NCBI GenBank assembly: GCA_030737875.1
Contig: CM060920.1
Span: forward strand, 476,748,861-476,812,860
DNA: 64,000 nucleotides
DNA from: Allium sativum
Taxonomy: Eukaryota; Streptophyta; Magnoliopsida; Asparagales; Amaryllidaceae
Reading direction: 5' to 3'
The notes beneath the pieces are model-generated. The model was not told the DNA's origin. It did not search any database and worked only from the letters and a program-made list of their open reading frames with translations. Within the stretch, counting starts at the first letter, position 1. Every line of letters starts with the position of its first letter. This document shows positions 1 to 10,580 of the stretch, in pieces. The position numbers were made by a program, and so were the translations under genes.

Positions 1-184
1 ACAAGCTTCATTCAATCAATCTTCAACTCCTGAATCATTTAGATGTGTTTGATGAAGATCATGATCCATGGATTAATCTTCAATTTATGATGTTGGATAG
101 ATGTTTAGAATTGTTGTAGAATATTTTCAGCAGCACTTCTTGGTCTAAAGACTCGATCCCCCCTAATGAAGAAGTGAGGGGGGG

Positions 185-192
185 TATTTATA
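185..192 (-). promoter_or_regulatory. TATA box (TATAAATA), minus strand
   Basis: The plus strand reads TATTTATA, so the minus strand has a consensus plant TATA box, followed by a C-rich stretch. It lies directly downstream, in minus orientation, of the CGACATG palindrome cluster, as an LTR promoter would. Confidence 0.4.
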
Positions 193-229
193 GGAGATTT
201 CCAGACCAGATGGCAGTTCTGTAATTATG

Positions 230-1035
230 TAGAAAAACGCCATGACTCATGTCGCTACCAACATGACGTGGATCTTCGCTACAGCTCATGTCGCCAACGA
301 CATGACTCATGTCGCCAACGACATGACTCATGTCGTATGGCGAGTTAGCCCTTGGCGCCTTGAGCTTGCGACACGACATGACTCATGTCGTTGGTGACCT
401 ACTTCGTTGTTACGGGACAGGCTTCATGTTGGATAGTGGCACGACATGCGACATGACCTATTCCATTTAAGGCATAGTAAGATGCGAGATGGATGAGGCG
501 GCTCGTGGACAACAAGATGACTCGCTCGCCATGTCGTCGCCCGACATGGAAACATATCAGCGTGATAGTCTAGTGCATAAGTCCTGGTTCGACATGATAT
601 AATGCGGCATGGTTCTTGCCTTATGCCGCAGAGTTTGAACTACATGATCCATATTATGTAAACTAGATACGTTGTAACGACTTGCGACTTGGAATGGACC
701 CACTTCACATTATGTTGTTCGAATGGTATGACTGATGGAAATTCTTACTTTATCCCAACGCCATGGATGAAGTTGGGTATGATTCCGGACGACATGAGAG
801 CAAGGTGACTTAATGGCGCAACACGTGCTCCAATTCATGTCGCTCACGACATGGTGATTGGCATAATGGTCATGACGGCTCATCCTCATGTCTTTTAAGC
901 CGTTTAACGTCATCCCAGATATCGACATGACTTGAATCCGATTTAGTGCTACATGACTTGGCTTGGTGAAGGATATATGATCTTTGAATGACTTAGAAAA
1001 GGACGACATGATATTGGAACGACATGACAAGTTGT
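230..1035. repeat. Cluster of CATGTCG / CGACATG palindromes
   Basis: The 7-mer CATGTCG and its complement CGACATG recur many times, often back to back, making perfect short hairpins such as CATGTCG-CCAA-CGACATG (about 280-330) and ACGACATG-ACT-CATGTCGT (about 374-392). Another hairpin, GCGGCAT...ATGCCGC, lies near 602-628. Spacing is irregular, so this is a cluster of sites and not a clean tandem array. Confidence 0.7.
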
Positions 1036-1142
1036 TCCCCTTGCTACATGGCTCAAAAACAGTATCCTTTATTCATGACGACTTGAGGGCGAACGATATG
1101 GAAAAAGAGAGGTTAACCCCATATTTTCTTTTGGGTTTAACA

Positions 1143-1521
1143 GTATGAATAGTTAAAAGTTGGTGCATACATGTTCCATAGCTTGTTGGACATTAGCAAG
1201 CATAGTTACACCATCTCTAGACCTCTTGGACATTAAAGCTTGTTTTGCTCATAGTTGACCAAGTCAACTCATCTTAAGGAGGAAGAAGAAGGAAATTTTA
1301 GTCAAAGTTCATCATACATACAACTTAGTACACAAATATTTTAACATCTCTTATAATCGAAAAACAAATGATGCATGAATATTGTAAAGTGGACGTAGCC
1401 ATTAGTGTTGAACCTCTATAAAAGTTGTGTCTCCCCGCGCTTACATTATTTACATCTTATTTGGATAATTGTTCACACATACACAATGGTTGTTGGTGTG
1501 CAACAATTTTTCCCGTTAACA
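1143..1521 (+). repeat. E1 5' LTR, 5'-truncated
   Basis: Closely similar to 5754-6132. It contains TATAAAA at 1417-1423 about 100 bp before the LTR end and ends GTTAACA, matching the GTCAACA end of the intact copy. The first roughly 830 bp of the LTR are missing and replaced by the sequence at 1-1142. Confidence 0.75.
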
Positions 1522-1524
1522 TTT

Positions 1525-1545
1525 TGGTGCGCCAGGAAGGGGGAT
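1525..1545 (+). other. E1 putative primer-binding site
   Basis: Starts with TGG three bases after the LTR end and continues GCGCCAGGAAGGGG. The equivalent at 6135 onward (GATGCGCCAAGAGGGGG) has diverged. The cognate tRNA is not identified by eye; it is clearly not the initiator-Met type used by E2 to E5. Confidence 0.4.
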
Positions 1546-1631
1546 GCACAACTTCGACCACTACATCGGGTTGACTATTTGGATTTATCTTCAAACCTCT
1601 CCTTCGACTTCAACTTTAGTCGCTTTACACC

Positions 1632-3326
1632 ATGGTTAAGAGCAAGAAGCTCCCAGCCATCACTGAAACCCACGAGGCGATAGGAGATGAAGGAAGCCAT
1701 GAACTTTCTTCAACTGAAGTTCCATCGAACTATGTCACTCGAGAAGACATCAATGGAATGATTAAGAACCTCGCTACGGATCTCAATGCCTGACTCAAGC
1801 GATAGGAAGAGGCTTTCAATACCTTCCTCGCTCGCATTGAAGATAGGATAAGGAACACTTCAAGGCCTACTGGCCAGGCATACATTATTGAAACTAGTAC
1901 CAATGTTCCTCCAACTGCGACTCGGGACTTGGGGGCAACCCCGAAAACTAATCAGCTGGCTGACGCCGTTCCTCCTAACGGTGTCGGTCCCACCACACTC
2001 GGGGGGCACCCCAAAACCCGATGCCGCTCTAGCCCATGACACTCTGGTCAGAGAATTCGCGGGCTCTGATGTTGGTAACGTCACTCAAGCACCAATGCAC
2101 ACAGCTTTGGATGGTAATTCTCCCATGGTTCCGGGAATCAGGATTGCGCCCGAAATGGCCCCCCAAGTTGGAATCCAACCGAACTTTATCCTTAATCAAC
2201 CGATTCCCAACTTGAACTTGAACACTGGGGACACCAATGCCACTTTGGATAACTTAGATCAGTTGCTCGCTTTTGGAAACGGATCGGAGATCGCGGATGT
2301 CCTCCATCGGTTCACTTGGGGTGGTGCTTCTTCTTTGGACATGGATTCCGTGACTCGCAGTCCGCTTTCTTTGGATGTCAGAAACTCTAGGAACCCACCT
2401 GATTTCAAGCTACCAGTCTTGCATCCTTATGGTGGTCGCAAGGACCCTACCGCTCACCTTATGAGATACAATCGACATATGGAAGTTCTCTCAGCATCGG
2501 AAAATGTCATGGCCAAGTGTTTCTCGCTCTTCTTAACAGACATTGCTATGATGTGGTATAGGCAGCTGGAGCCGGACTCCATTACTTCTTGAAACGCTTT
2601 GATTACTCGATTTGTGGAACAGTTTAGAGTCAACATAGCTCACCCAAAAAGCATCATTACTCTCAATGGCATTAAACAGAAGCCCGGTGAGGCTCTGTAG
2701 AAGTTTTTGAAATGATTCAATGTTGTGGTCGCTTCGGTTGAGAAACCTGACCCCTCCATGATCTTAATGATCGCAGTATCTAGCGTTCTAGATAAGTATG
2801 AATTCAGGGCTTCACTACATCGGGACCCGCCAAGGGACCTTGACGAGTTCTATTTCGAGGCTGAGAGATTCCTTCGGGAAGACGACGCGAAGGCTAGCAA
2901 CAAAAAAGCCCTCGACGTTAATGCGGCCATTGACGGGAAACCGTCCAACTCTGGGAAGGCAAAAATCCCTGTTACTGCTAAGGAACCCCCTCGGGAGGCA
3001 ATCCCAATAGAACTCTGGGGCAACCCAAGTTCTCGTATTACTCAGAGCTCACTCATACCCTCCAGGAGATCTTTCGAGAGGTTCATCCCGGTCATCCTTT
3101 CAGGCTGCCTCCCTTCAGGGACCTAACTCCAAAGGAAAGGGAATCGAATCAGTATTGCGAGTTCCACGACTTCCCCGGCCATCATACGAATGATTGTCGG
3201 TATCTTAGGGAAATGATAGAAGAGCGTATTAGGCATGGACTTCTAGCGCAGTTTGTTTGGAAGAAGGTTAGGCATCAGGATATGCTTAGGACCAGTAATG
3301 GTCGCAAGGGCATTATTATCAATTAA
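1632..3326 (+). pseudogene. E1 gag polyprotein, broken
   Basis: Starts at ATG 1632 (MVKSKKLPAITE). It encodes a Ty3-type capsid: a Pro/Asn-rich N-terminal part, then a Retrotrans_gag core (KLPVLHPYGGRKDPTAHL near 2420, MMWYRQLEPDS near 2550, then a conserved helix region to about 2900). A CCHC-like knuckle follows, C-x2-H-x4-H-x4-C, beginning at Cys 3155. Capsid proteins of this family package element RNA in cytoplasmic particles. Damage: stops near 1790 and 1805, a G-run frameshift near 2000 (six Gs where the second copy has five), stops at about 2590, 2698 and 2713, and a frameshift near 3040. Several stops look like C-to-T or G-to-A changes of Trp, Gln or Arg codons. The reading ends at TAA 3324-3326 with no protease after it. 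Confidence 0.85.
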
Positions 3327-4910
3327 CCCTTTTCTGGCTCTGATGTCTGGGATGCAAGTCTCTATTACATTAGTATCTTATGACTTGTAGCTTTAGATTC
3401 TCTAGCAATATGGATTTCTTTCTCTCGGCTTCCTTGATTCGAATATTGGTTCTCTTGCCTTTGGTGCTTAGGCTGTGGTTATGTTCTTCTTTGGTTTTCT
3501 TGGCTTTAGGATATTATGGTTTTCAAATAAGGTGCTCCTCACTAATGGCTTTCTCAATTTGGCTCCCTAGGTTTGGTTATTTGGGTTTCGGCCCATGGCA
3601 TTGGCATTGAGGACTTTAGTCCTTTGGATGCATCCTTCCTTTTGGTTATTATGATTGTAAGATGATTGAGTCGGTATACCCATGTATGGGAGCTGTTATA
3701 ATCCCTAGGCATGCTCTTTGCCGATGATACAATATCAACCCCCTTTGGTTATTAATGAAAATATTACTTTTCTGGCTTCGAATTGTGAATGGTTAGGTTT
3801 GTTTAACCATGTAATAGGAATCAGAGAGATCCAAGGCATGCTCTTCATGAACAATAAGTTATTCGCTTTCCTTTATGAATGAACTGGGAATCAAAAAACG
3901 GCCAAGTCCTCCTACCCATGCATAAGGTCAGGCCAGCTCCTTAGGCGTGCTCTTTACGGATGACAAGCCGTTGGGTTTTCCTTTGGCTTTACTAAAAAAT
4001 CCCTAACTTTTATAATATTAATAAAATTACTTTGCAAAGTGAGGACGCTTACTAGTGAAGTATGAAATCAATAACGGGATTGCAAACTCTAATCAGTATC
4101 TGGCTATCTTGGCTTCATGACTCTTGGTAAGCACCGGATCATGCACAATCCTGCTTGTTTGGATTAGTGTGTCATCTTGTCAATGATCTTGGATTACGCC
4201 GGGTGGACTTGTCTGTGACACGACAAGAATATCCACTCATAGATTGGTGGCAAGCGCCGGATCATGCACAATCCCGCTCGTTTGGGTTAGTGGGTCGCTC
4301 TGTCCACGACATTGGATTACATCGGGTAGACTTGTCAAGTGGAATGACAAGAATATCCACTCGCGGATTTGTGGCTAGTTTCGGATCTCGTACGATCCTT
4401 CTCGTTTGGATTAAGGGGTCGCCTTGTCAACTACCTTAGATCACATTGGGTGGACTTGTCAATGACACAACAAGAATATTCACTTGTGACTATCTTGACC
4501 TCTTGCCTTACTTCGATAAGGTTGATACGGCCCGCGACGAGTCCTGGGTCTTGTGCGTTTGGTCGGCAGTTCCAGCTCGTTTGGTTATTGGATCGTCCTC
4601 ACCGGACGGTTCATATGGCTATTCGGCTATATGGTTATTCTGGTTATCTTGGCTATCTATCAAAGCAATCTGAGGCAATCGTAGGCTTTCACTGGACTTC
4701 TGACATTCTGGTTTCTAGTTAATATGATCTGAAGCAATCATGAATTTCTGGCTTATCGGCTTTGATTTTATGGATAGTACGACCCGACGAGGTCGCGGCT
4801 CCTCGGTCTCATGGACATAGAAGCTTGCCCCGGACTTATCCTGGCTTTGGTTTTTGGATTTTTCTTCTCCTCGCAAAACACTCCTACTTAGGACCAAGCA
4901 AGATATGTTT
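3327..4910 (+). other. E1 internal non-coding 3' region
   Basis: About 1.6 kb between the gag stop and the polypurine tract. No pol motifs in any frame; short open frames here are low-complexity Leu/Phe-rich translations. It holds the 123-bp tandem repeat listed separately. Confidence 0.6.
4135..4490 (+). repeat. Three diverged tandem copies of a unit of about 123 bp
   Basis: The anchor GGATC recurs at 4136, 4259 and 4383. Each unit has a short inverted repeat (GGAT...ATCC), then a TCGTTTGG-type segment, GGGTGGACTTGTC and ACAAGAATATCCACT. It sits in the 3' untranslated part of E1, where plant LTR elements often grow tandem repeats. Confidence 0.7.
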
Positions 4911-4921
4911 TGGGGGGCAAA
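4911..4921 (+). other. E1 polypurine tract
   Basis: TGGGGGGCAAA directly precedes the LTR start TGTTGAC at 4922, the expected plus-strand primer position. Confidence 0.6.
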
Positions 4922-6132
4922 TGTTGACAAGTTTTTTGGTTGAAGCGGTCACACATCAAGTATTGGATCAACGACGCGCTCGATCATGAAGAACATTATC
5001 GGGAAACACAAAGCGACTCGGGCGAAGTCGCGTCACAAATAAAAGAAAGCCCAAGACTCCTATTAGATGACCTCTTTTGGGCCCAGGAATGTCTGCTCCA
5101 AGGCTTTGTAGTGTAGCTCTTGGGCGAACCATCAGTAGAGCCGAAGGCGAGCCGTGCTCCGAGCCGAAGGCGAGCCGTCAAGCGGGTCCAAGCGTAGCGC
5201 CAGGTCCGGGGCCCTACAGTCCCGACGGCGATCGACCTAACCAGTTAGGTCAAACAAGTGGGCACTACCCAATTCATTCATTTTTCTCTGATCCGGAAGC
5301 TCAGATTTCTTTAGTTTGAACTCATCAAAATTTGGATTTCTTCACTTCCGTTGAGGAGCTTCGACACCCCAAAACGACAAGGTTTCCGCACCAAAAAGTT
5401 CGGCCTCTTCCTCATCAATTTCGTACCCCAAGAGGGGTTCGAAATTTCGTACCCCTTTAGGGGATCGAAATTTCGGACCCCCTAAGGGTTCGAAATTTCG
5501 AACCTCCAAAAGCGGTTCGAAATTTCGTACCCTTGGCCGGAGGGTATGAATTTTCTGTTATGGGCTATTTCTGGGGTGCGAAAATTAGCTTATGTGGATC
5601 TCCCTACTCACCTACTCCCACCTAACCTTCCTCCTAAAAATACCCCAAGCCTTGGCCTTCATTTGGATCCTTCACCTTTGGAATTTTTGGACCTTCCGAG
5701 CTCCAAATACTCATTAATGGCTTCCAACACCTTCTCCATGGCCATTGGACATGGCATGAATAGTTGAAAGGTGGTGCATACATGTTCCATGGCTTGTTGG
5801 ACACTAACAAACATAGTTACACCATCTCTAGACGTCTTGGACTTTAAAGCTTGTTTTGCTCATAGTTGACCAAGTCAACTCATCTTAAGGAAGAAGAAGA
5901 AGGACAACTTAGTCAAAGTTCATCATACATACAAATTTGTAAACAAATATTGTAACATCTCTTGTAATCGAAAAAGAAATGATGAAAGAATATTATAAAG
6001 TGGACGCAGGCGTTAGTGCTGAACCTCTATAAAAGTTGTGTCTCCCTGCACTTACATTATTTACTGCTTATTTGGATAATTGTTCACACATAAACATTGG
6101 GTGTTGGCATGCGACAATTTTGCCCGTCAACA
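4922..6132 (+). repeat. E1 full-length LTR, 1211 bp, shared by two internal regions
   Basis: Starts TGTTGAC and ends GTCAACA, perfect 7-bp terminal inverted repeats. TATAAAA at 6028-6034 marks the promoter about 100 bp before the end, so R plus U5 is short. A run of short repeats GGTTCGAAATTTCG / CGTACCCC lies at about 5430-5535. It is followed directly by the same leader and gag start as at 1522 onward, so it is both the 3' LTR of one unit and the 5' LTR of the next. Confidence 0.8.
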
Positions 6133-6241
6133 TCATGATGCGCCAAGAGGGGGATGCACATCTTCGACCTCTACATCGGGTTAATTATTCGGATTTATCT
6201 TCAAACTTCGTCTTCGACTTCAACTTTACTCGCTTTACACT

Positions 6242-6643
6242 ATGGTTAAGCGCAAGAAGCTCCCCGCCATCACTGAAGCTCGCGAGGCAATATGATATGA
6301 AGGAAGCCATGAAATTTCTTCAACTTAAGTTCCATCGAACTATGTCACTCGATAAGACGTCAATGGAATGATCAAGAATCTCGCTATGGATCTGAACCCT
6401 CGACTCGAGCGATATGAAGATGCTTTCAATACCTTCCTTGCTCACATTAAAGATAGGATAAGGAACACTTCAAGGCCGACTGCCCAGGCAGACATTATTG
6501 GAACTAGTACCAATGTTCCTCCAACTACGACTAGGGACTTAGGGGCAAACCCACAAACTAATCAGCCGGCTGACGCCGCTCCTACTAACGGTGTCGGTCC
6601 CGCCACACTCGGGGGCACCCCAAACCCCGGCGCTGCTCCAGCC
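6242..6643 (+). pseudogene. E1 second-unit gag, N-terminal fragment
   Basis: Matches 1632-2030. The same ATG context (MVKRKKLPAI) is followed by a stop after the ATA codon near 6290, then an open stretch from 6368 (MIKNLAMDLNPRLERYEDAF) to the Pro/Asn-rich segment. This copy keeps five Gs at the site where the first copy has six, showing that the first is the frameshifted one. Homology to gag stops at about 6643, where the sequence jumps into LTR interior. Confidence 0.75.
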
Positions 6644-6835
6644 CGATTCATTCGTTTTTCTCGTATTTGAAAGCTCAGATTTCTTTAGTTTGGACTCGTC
6701 AAAACTCGGATTTCTTCAATTCACGTTGAGGAGCTTTGACACCGCAAAACGGCAAGGTTTCAGCACTAAGAAGTTCGGCCTCCTCGTCTTCAATTTCGTA
6801 CCCCTCGGGTGGTACGAAATTTCGAAACCCCTGCA
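6644..6835 (+). repeat. E1 LTR interior fragment
   Basis: Aligns with about 5270-5460 of the intact LTR (CATTCGTTTTTCTC, GAAGCTCAGATTTCTTTAGTTT, GAGGAGCTTTGACACC). The join from gag to LTR interior marks a deletion that removed the rest of the second internal region and the LTR start. Confidence 0.65.
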
Positions 6836-7908
6836 AACTTCTGGAAGCCTTGTTATGTTCACTTCTCTTGTTGCCAAACCGGCACATTTAGTGATCCTGA
6901 ATCTTCTCTTCTAGAAGCTCTTTTCGGTATCCCAGGCAAAGGCTGTGTCGCCTCCAAATAACAATAAAAAGTACTTCCAATCATCAGATTACCTTTAAAT
7001 CATTTGTTTGTACAATTACTTTTGGATGCTATATGAAATTGAAAACTCTGTATGCCTACCAAATCTTATAAACATCTTTATTATCTTATATAATTTGGAT
7101 GGAAGTGTTAAATTATATATTTTTGCAGATAAGCTCAGGTTTAGTTAGAAGAAATTGGAAGCTTATGATTTCAATGCTATGATATTCGATGATGTTCTTC
7201 TTTAGAATTAGTAACCATTTTTGATAAGGTTGTACATGTTTATGATCAGATTCAAAAGGATTAACAAGTTGAAATCGTTATTACTAGTAACCAGTTTTGT
7301 TAATAATGCACACGTTTTTGCTCTATTTGTTTTGTTATTTGTCAGGTGGATCTTTGCTTTTGTATTGTATATGCTAGAGTTTTAGTTAAGAAAATGAATC
7401 CTTTTTATAGTCCTACAGATGAATCAATTGAATAGTTTATGCTTACTTTTTGAAGCTCGACTGCTAAAATTTTGCTTAAATATAGCTATAATTACTCAAT
7501 TTCTGTAATCCTTCTAATAATTTTGCAAAACCTGACAATACAATTAAGGATTTTTGCACATGATTGGATATGCCTTTTTAAGGACAAAAGAGTTATCCTC
7601 GAAATAGGAGAGCACTTGCATTTTATTATTAACAAAAACATTACAAAACATAGCTCTAATTCAAAAATCATCACATAAATGATCTACCAAAAGAGCATAT
7701 GGTAGAGAGGTAATATGTATACTAAATTGTGCAAAGTAAAAAATGCAATGAAAGGTAATTTATGTAGTGTGTTAGCAGAGTGTGTTGATTATATTGAGCA
7801 AGTGTTGTGAGATGGTTTTGCACTAACAATAGGAGGTCAGCCGGAGGTGATTCCTAAAGCGATGCATAGCGAAGGAAGACTACTAGCTACATGGAATTAG
7901 AGGAAATA
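6836..7908. other. Unassigned AT-rich sequence
   Basis: About 1.07 kb between E1 and E2 with no recognised repeat or domain. Frame 6840-6960 gives a short reading ending EALFGIPGKGCVASK before a stop, and an ORF-like stretch near 7747-7900 contains IGGQPEVIPKAMHSEGRL with stops. Neither is recognised. It may be pre-insertion host sequence, since E2 lands in it and a host-gene exon lies on the far side of E2. Confidence 0.4.
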
Positions 7909-8777
7909 TGTAATATCCCGTATTTTCTATGAATATTAAATTTGGCAAAATGAAGAATACTTAACTTTTAGAAGAAGAATTAAGTAAAACAGACTATACC
8001 ATTGCGTTCGTCTCAATATTCTGGTCAAGATGGGCCTAAAGTTTGCGTTAAAAAGATAATGTATGAGAAAGTTATGGACCTTGGAAGTTTGTATACATAT
8101 AAGGGAAATGTATGTGTATATATATAAATTAATAAAATAAAATCAACCTAAAATTCAAGAAAATTTTTCAAAATAGCGGAAGCGGGAAGGAAAAACGCCG
8201 AACCGACCTGTTTTTTGGGTCGACCCAATGGGGGTCGACTCAGGGTGTTTGGTATCGGTCCCATCGGCCCAGAATGGCTAGTGACGAATTCTTGTGTTTT
8301 AGGGCATACGTGGCATTCTCTGATTGGCCTGATGATGCATTTTCTTGGATTAGATGGTTTGTATGGATCCTATGTTGATCTAAAGGCTGTAATTAATCCT
8401 ACACATATATAAATACATATCTAAACTTAACCCTAAGCTCATAACCTTATTCTATGATGCCACCATGTTGTCCATCTCTAAACTAGCCTAGCCTCCTTCT
8501 TCTCCAAACTAGAAATTAAATTGGAGAGCTTCTAATTAAAGTAAAGGTTTTCCGCTCCATTCAATAAAGAGAGATTAGAATCACTACAACGTCAAATAAT
8601 TCTTTTTTTTAATCCTATCGCTGTAAGTTCAGTTATTATTCAGATTTGAACACATAATAGGAATCATGACTATAATAATCGAATCTAGAACTATGCCTAA
8701 TTGTAATGATAACCAATTCTGATTCATTCTTATTCTTTAGTCAAATCTGAGATTACCTATGCCTGTGAGACTGTTAC
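7909..8777 (+). repeat. E2 5' LTR, part 1
   Basis: Starts TGTAATATCCCG and aligns with the 3' LTR from 25018. It carries the perfect palindrome TTGGGTCGACCCAA (8215-8228) and TATAAATA at 8408-8415. It lacks the roughly 63-bp duplication seen near 25310-25430 in the 3' LTR. It is interrupted after GTTAC (8773-8777) by E3. Confidence 0.9.
8408..8415 (+). promoter_or_regulatory. TATA box of E2 5' LTR
   Basis: TATAAATA, matched by TATAAATA at 25570-25577 in the 3' LTR; about 500 bp from the LTR start, at the U3/R border. Confidence 0.6.
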
Positions 8778-10379
8778 TGTAACACACCACCTCCGTTAAG
8801 GTCACTCACAAAGGGAAAGCCTTAACTTTGATAGAGCATTTTAGTAGACAGAACAGAAATTTACAAGACAGATAAAGCAGTACTTGAAAAATTTATAACT
8901 TTATTACAATAGAAACAGAAATAAGTTTGGTTACATCTTTTCAAATCACAATATCAGAATTCAAGTACAAAATATCGGTTTTGTACAAAAGCCTTCAGAA
9001 TGCATAGTTTTTAAAGTCATAATCCCCAACATAAACTACCATGGAAAGATAGAGCCAAAGCCAAGCAATACTTCAAACACTTCAAGCAGAGAGAATCTGA
9101 ATCAAGCTCCTACGTTTCCACCCTAAGCACCTGGGGAGGAAACGGAAAGAAAAGAGGCGAAACAAACTAGGTCAGACATTAGTCTGGTGAGTCCAGTGAC
9201 TTTCAGCGTATAAACAGATAATAGTATCATGACATGTAAATAAAACTGGATGAGAGATAACCGTAACAAGAATAACAAGTTAACAGAATGGTAGAGACTA
9301 AGCTAAGCTTCTTACTTAGTCTTCACTACTCTGCACTAATACTAGTATAACAGGTTTAAGTGTTGCCCTAATGTCTAAACTGAAACAGAAACGGAAACAG
9401 AATAATCTCTACAAAAACAGAATGCTAGTAATGGGCTTTTACCACCCGAATAGACAGAAGGTACAGAAGCAGAATACTAATAATGGGCCTTTACCATCCA
9501 ACTAATGGGCCTTTACCACCCCAACAGAGAGAAGGTACGAAAACAGAATCGGAAACGGAATCAGAGACGGAAACATAATAATCCTTACGGAAAAAGAATG
9601 TTAGAGTTAGGTGTACACTAGTAATGGGCCTTTACCACCCCAATAGACGGTACTACGTAGAAACAGACAGGTGTTGCCACCCAACATAAACAGACAGTAT
9701 CAACAGAAATAGACAGAACTAAGTGTACCCTAAGTCCTACCCCCAAGCAATTGGCTCCCTTGTACATAAATACCCTATGTCGGCCCCACAGTAGGGTGTA
9801 TCACTCCCTAAAGTGGCAATCTATTGGCACAGACCTATTTACAGATGTCACGGTGTCTTACATCCTCAGAGCAGACCGGATCCATGCACGCACATAACCC
9901 GGTTGGAACGCACCATCAACACCCCTCGCCATTATCAGAACGAACCGCTTATAATTAGTTCAGTAAGCATGCCCGGACCCCTACATAGTGTGGGCTCAAA
10001 GTTTTGATACTAGAAAGGGTTACTGACTAATATGGGTCCCAAACAACAGATGACACAAGTATTTCCCCTCCTAAACTTGTGTCCCCAGACTAACAGATTT
10101 CAGCTTAACTTGTTTACAAGTTTCAGACATACAGAGCTCAGATTTACTAGTTCAAAGATCAGACAATCAAGTTAACAAGTTTTCAGATTAATAGATCAGA
10201 TGTACGGATTTAACAGACTTAGAGATTGTTTTACCTAACTTTGTATTGGGCCTACAAATTTACGAAACGGGTTTATTAGGTTCATCAGTCCAATTGTTTT
10301 AACCCTATCCACCCAACACGTTTTAAGTATCATATTTATCTTAGATTTGCATTAATTAATTATTAATGCACAGACCTCT

Positions 10380-10580
10380 CACATTAGGTCGGTAGCTTGT
10401 GGCCGCTGGATATGCCGGGCGGTTTCGGGCAGACTTCTACCACAAGCCAGACCTAACCTCATGTCTAAGCATATTTTAGTTATGCCTACGACCTCTCAAA
10501 TTAGACTGACAGTTTGCGGTCACTAGTTAAGCCAGTTGGTTCTGGGCAGGCTTCTACCACAAACGGAGTCTAACCTCGTG
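10380..10580 (-). repeat. Pair of structured repeats in E3 LTR
   Basis: Two copies about 115 bp apart, each a hairpin: arms GCTTGTGG (10395-10402) and CCACAAGC (10440-10447), and GTTTGCGGT (10512-10520) against ACCACAAAC (10556-10564). The second arm set has one C-A mismatch on this strand but a G-U wobble on the transcribed minus strand. It corresponds to the pair in the E2 LTR and to 16140-16345 in the other E3 LTR. Confidence 0.65.

Larger units (their letters stand above)
1..1142 (-). mobile_element. Probable LTR of a minus-strand retrotransposon, cut by the window edge
   Basis: No credible ORF. Read on the minus strand, the segment could start at 1142 with TGTTAAACCC, just where similarity to the E1 LTR stops. 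It then has a dense palindrome region and a TATAAATA box near 190, as expected for U3 followed by a promoter. The right boundary is inferred from where homology between 1143-1521 and the intact E1 LTR (4922-6132) begins. A primer-binding site and the other end lie outside the window or are not recognisable. It could instead be any repeat inserted into or joined to E1. Confidence 0.35.
1143..6835 (+). mobile_element. E1: gag-only Ty3/gypsy-like element in a tandem LTR chain
   Basis: Order: truncated LTR (1143-1521), internal region with a broken gag, polypurine tract, full LTR (4922-6132), the start of a second internal region (6133-6643), then a piece of LTR interior (6644-6835). The middle LTR is shared by two internal regions, which is the product expected from unequal recombination between LTRs. 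No protease, RT or integrase is visible in the internal region of about 3.4 kb, so the element is non-autonomous. Confidence 0.75.

Noticed and set aside
5077..5319. 80-codon ORF in the E1 LTR
   Set aside because: Lies within LTR U3 sequence, low-complexity composition, and no equivalent is kept elsewhere.
7472..7678. Overlapping 60-70 codon ORFs on both strands
   Set aside because: AT-rich chance frames with no family features and no start context.
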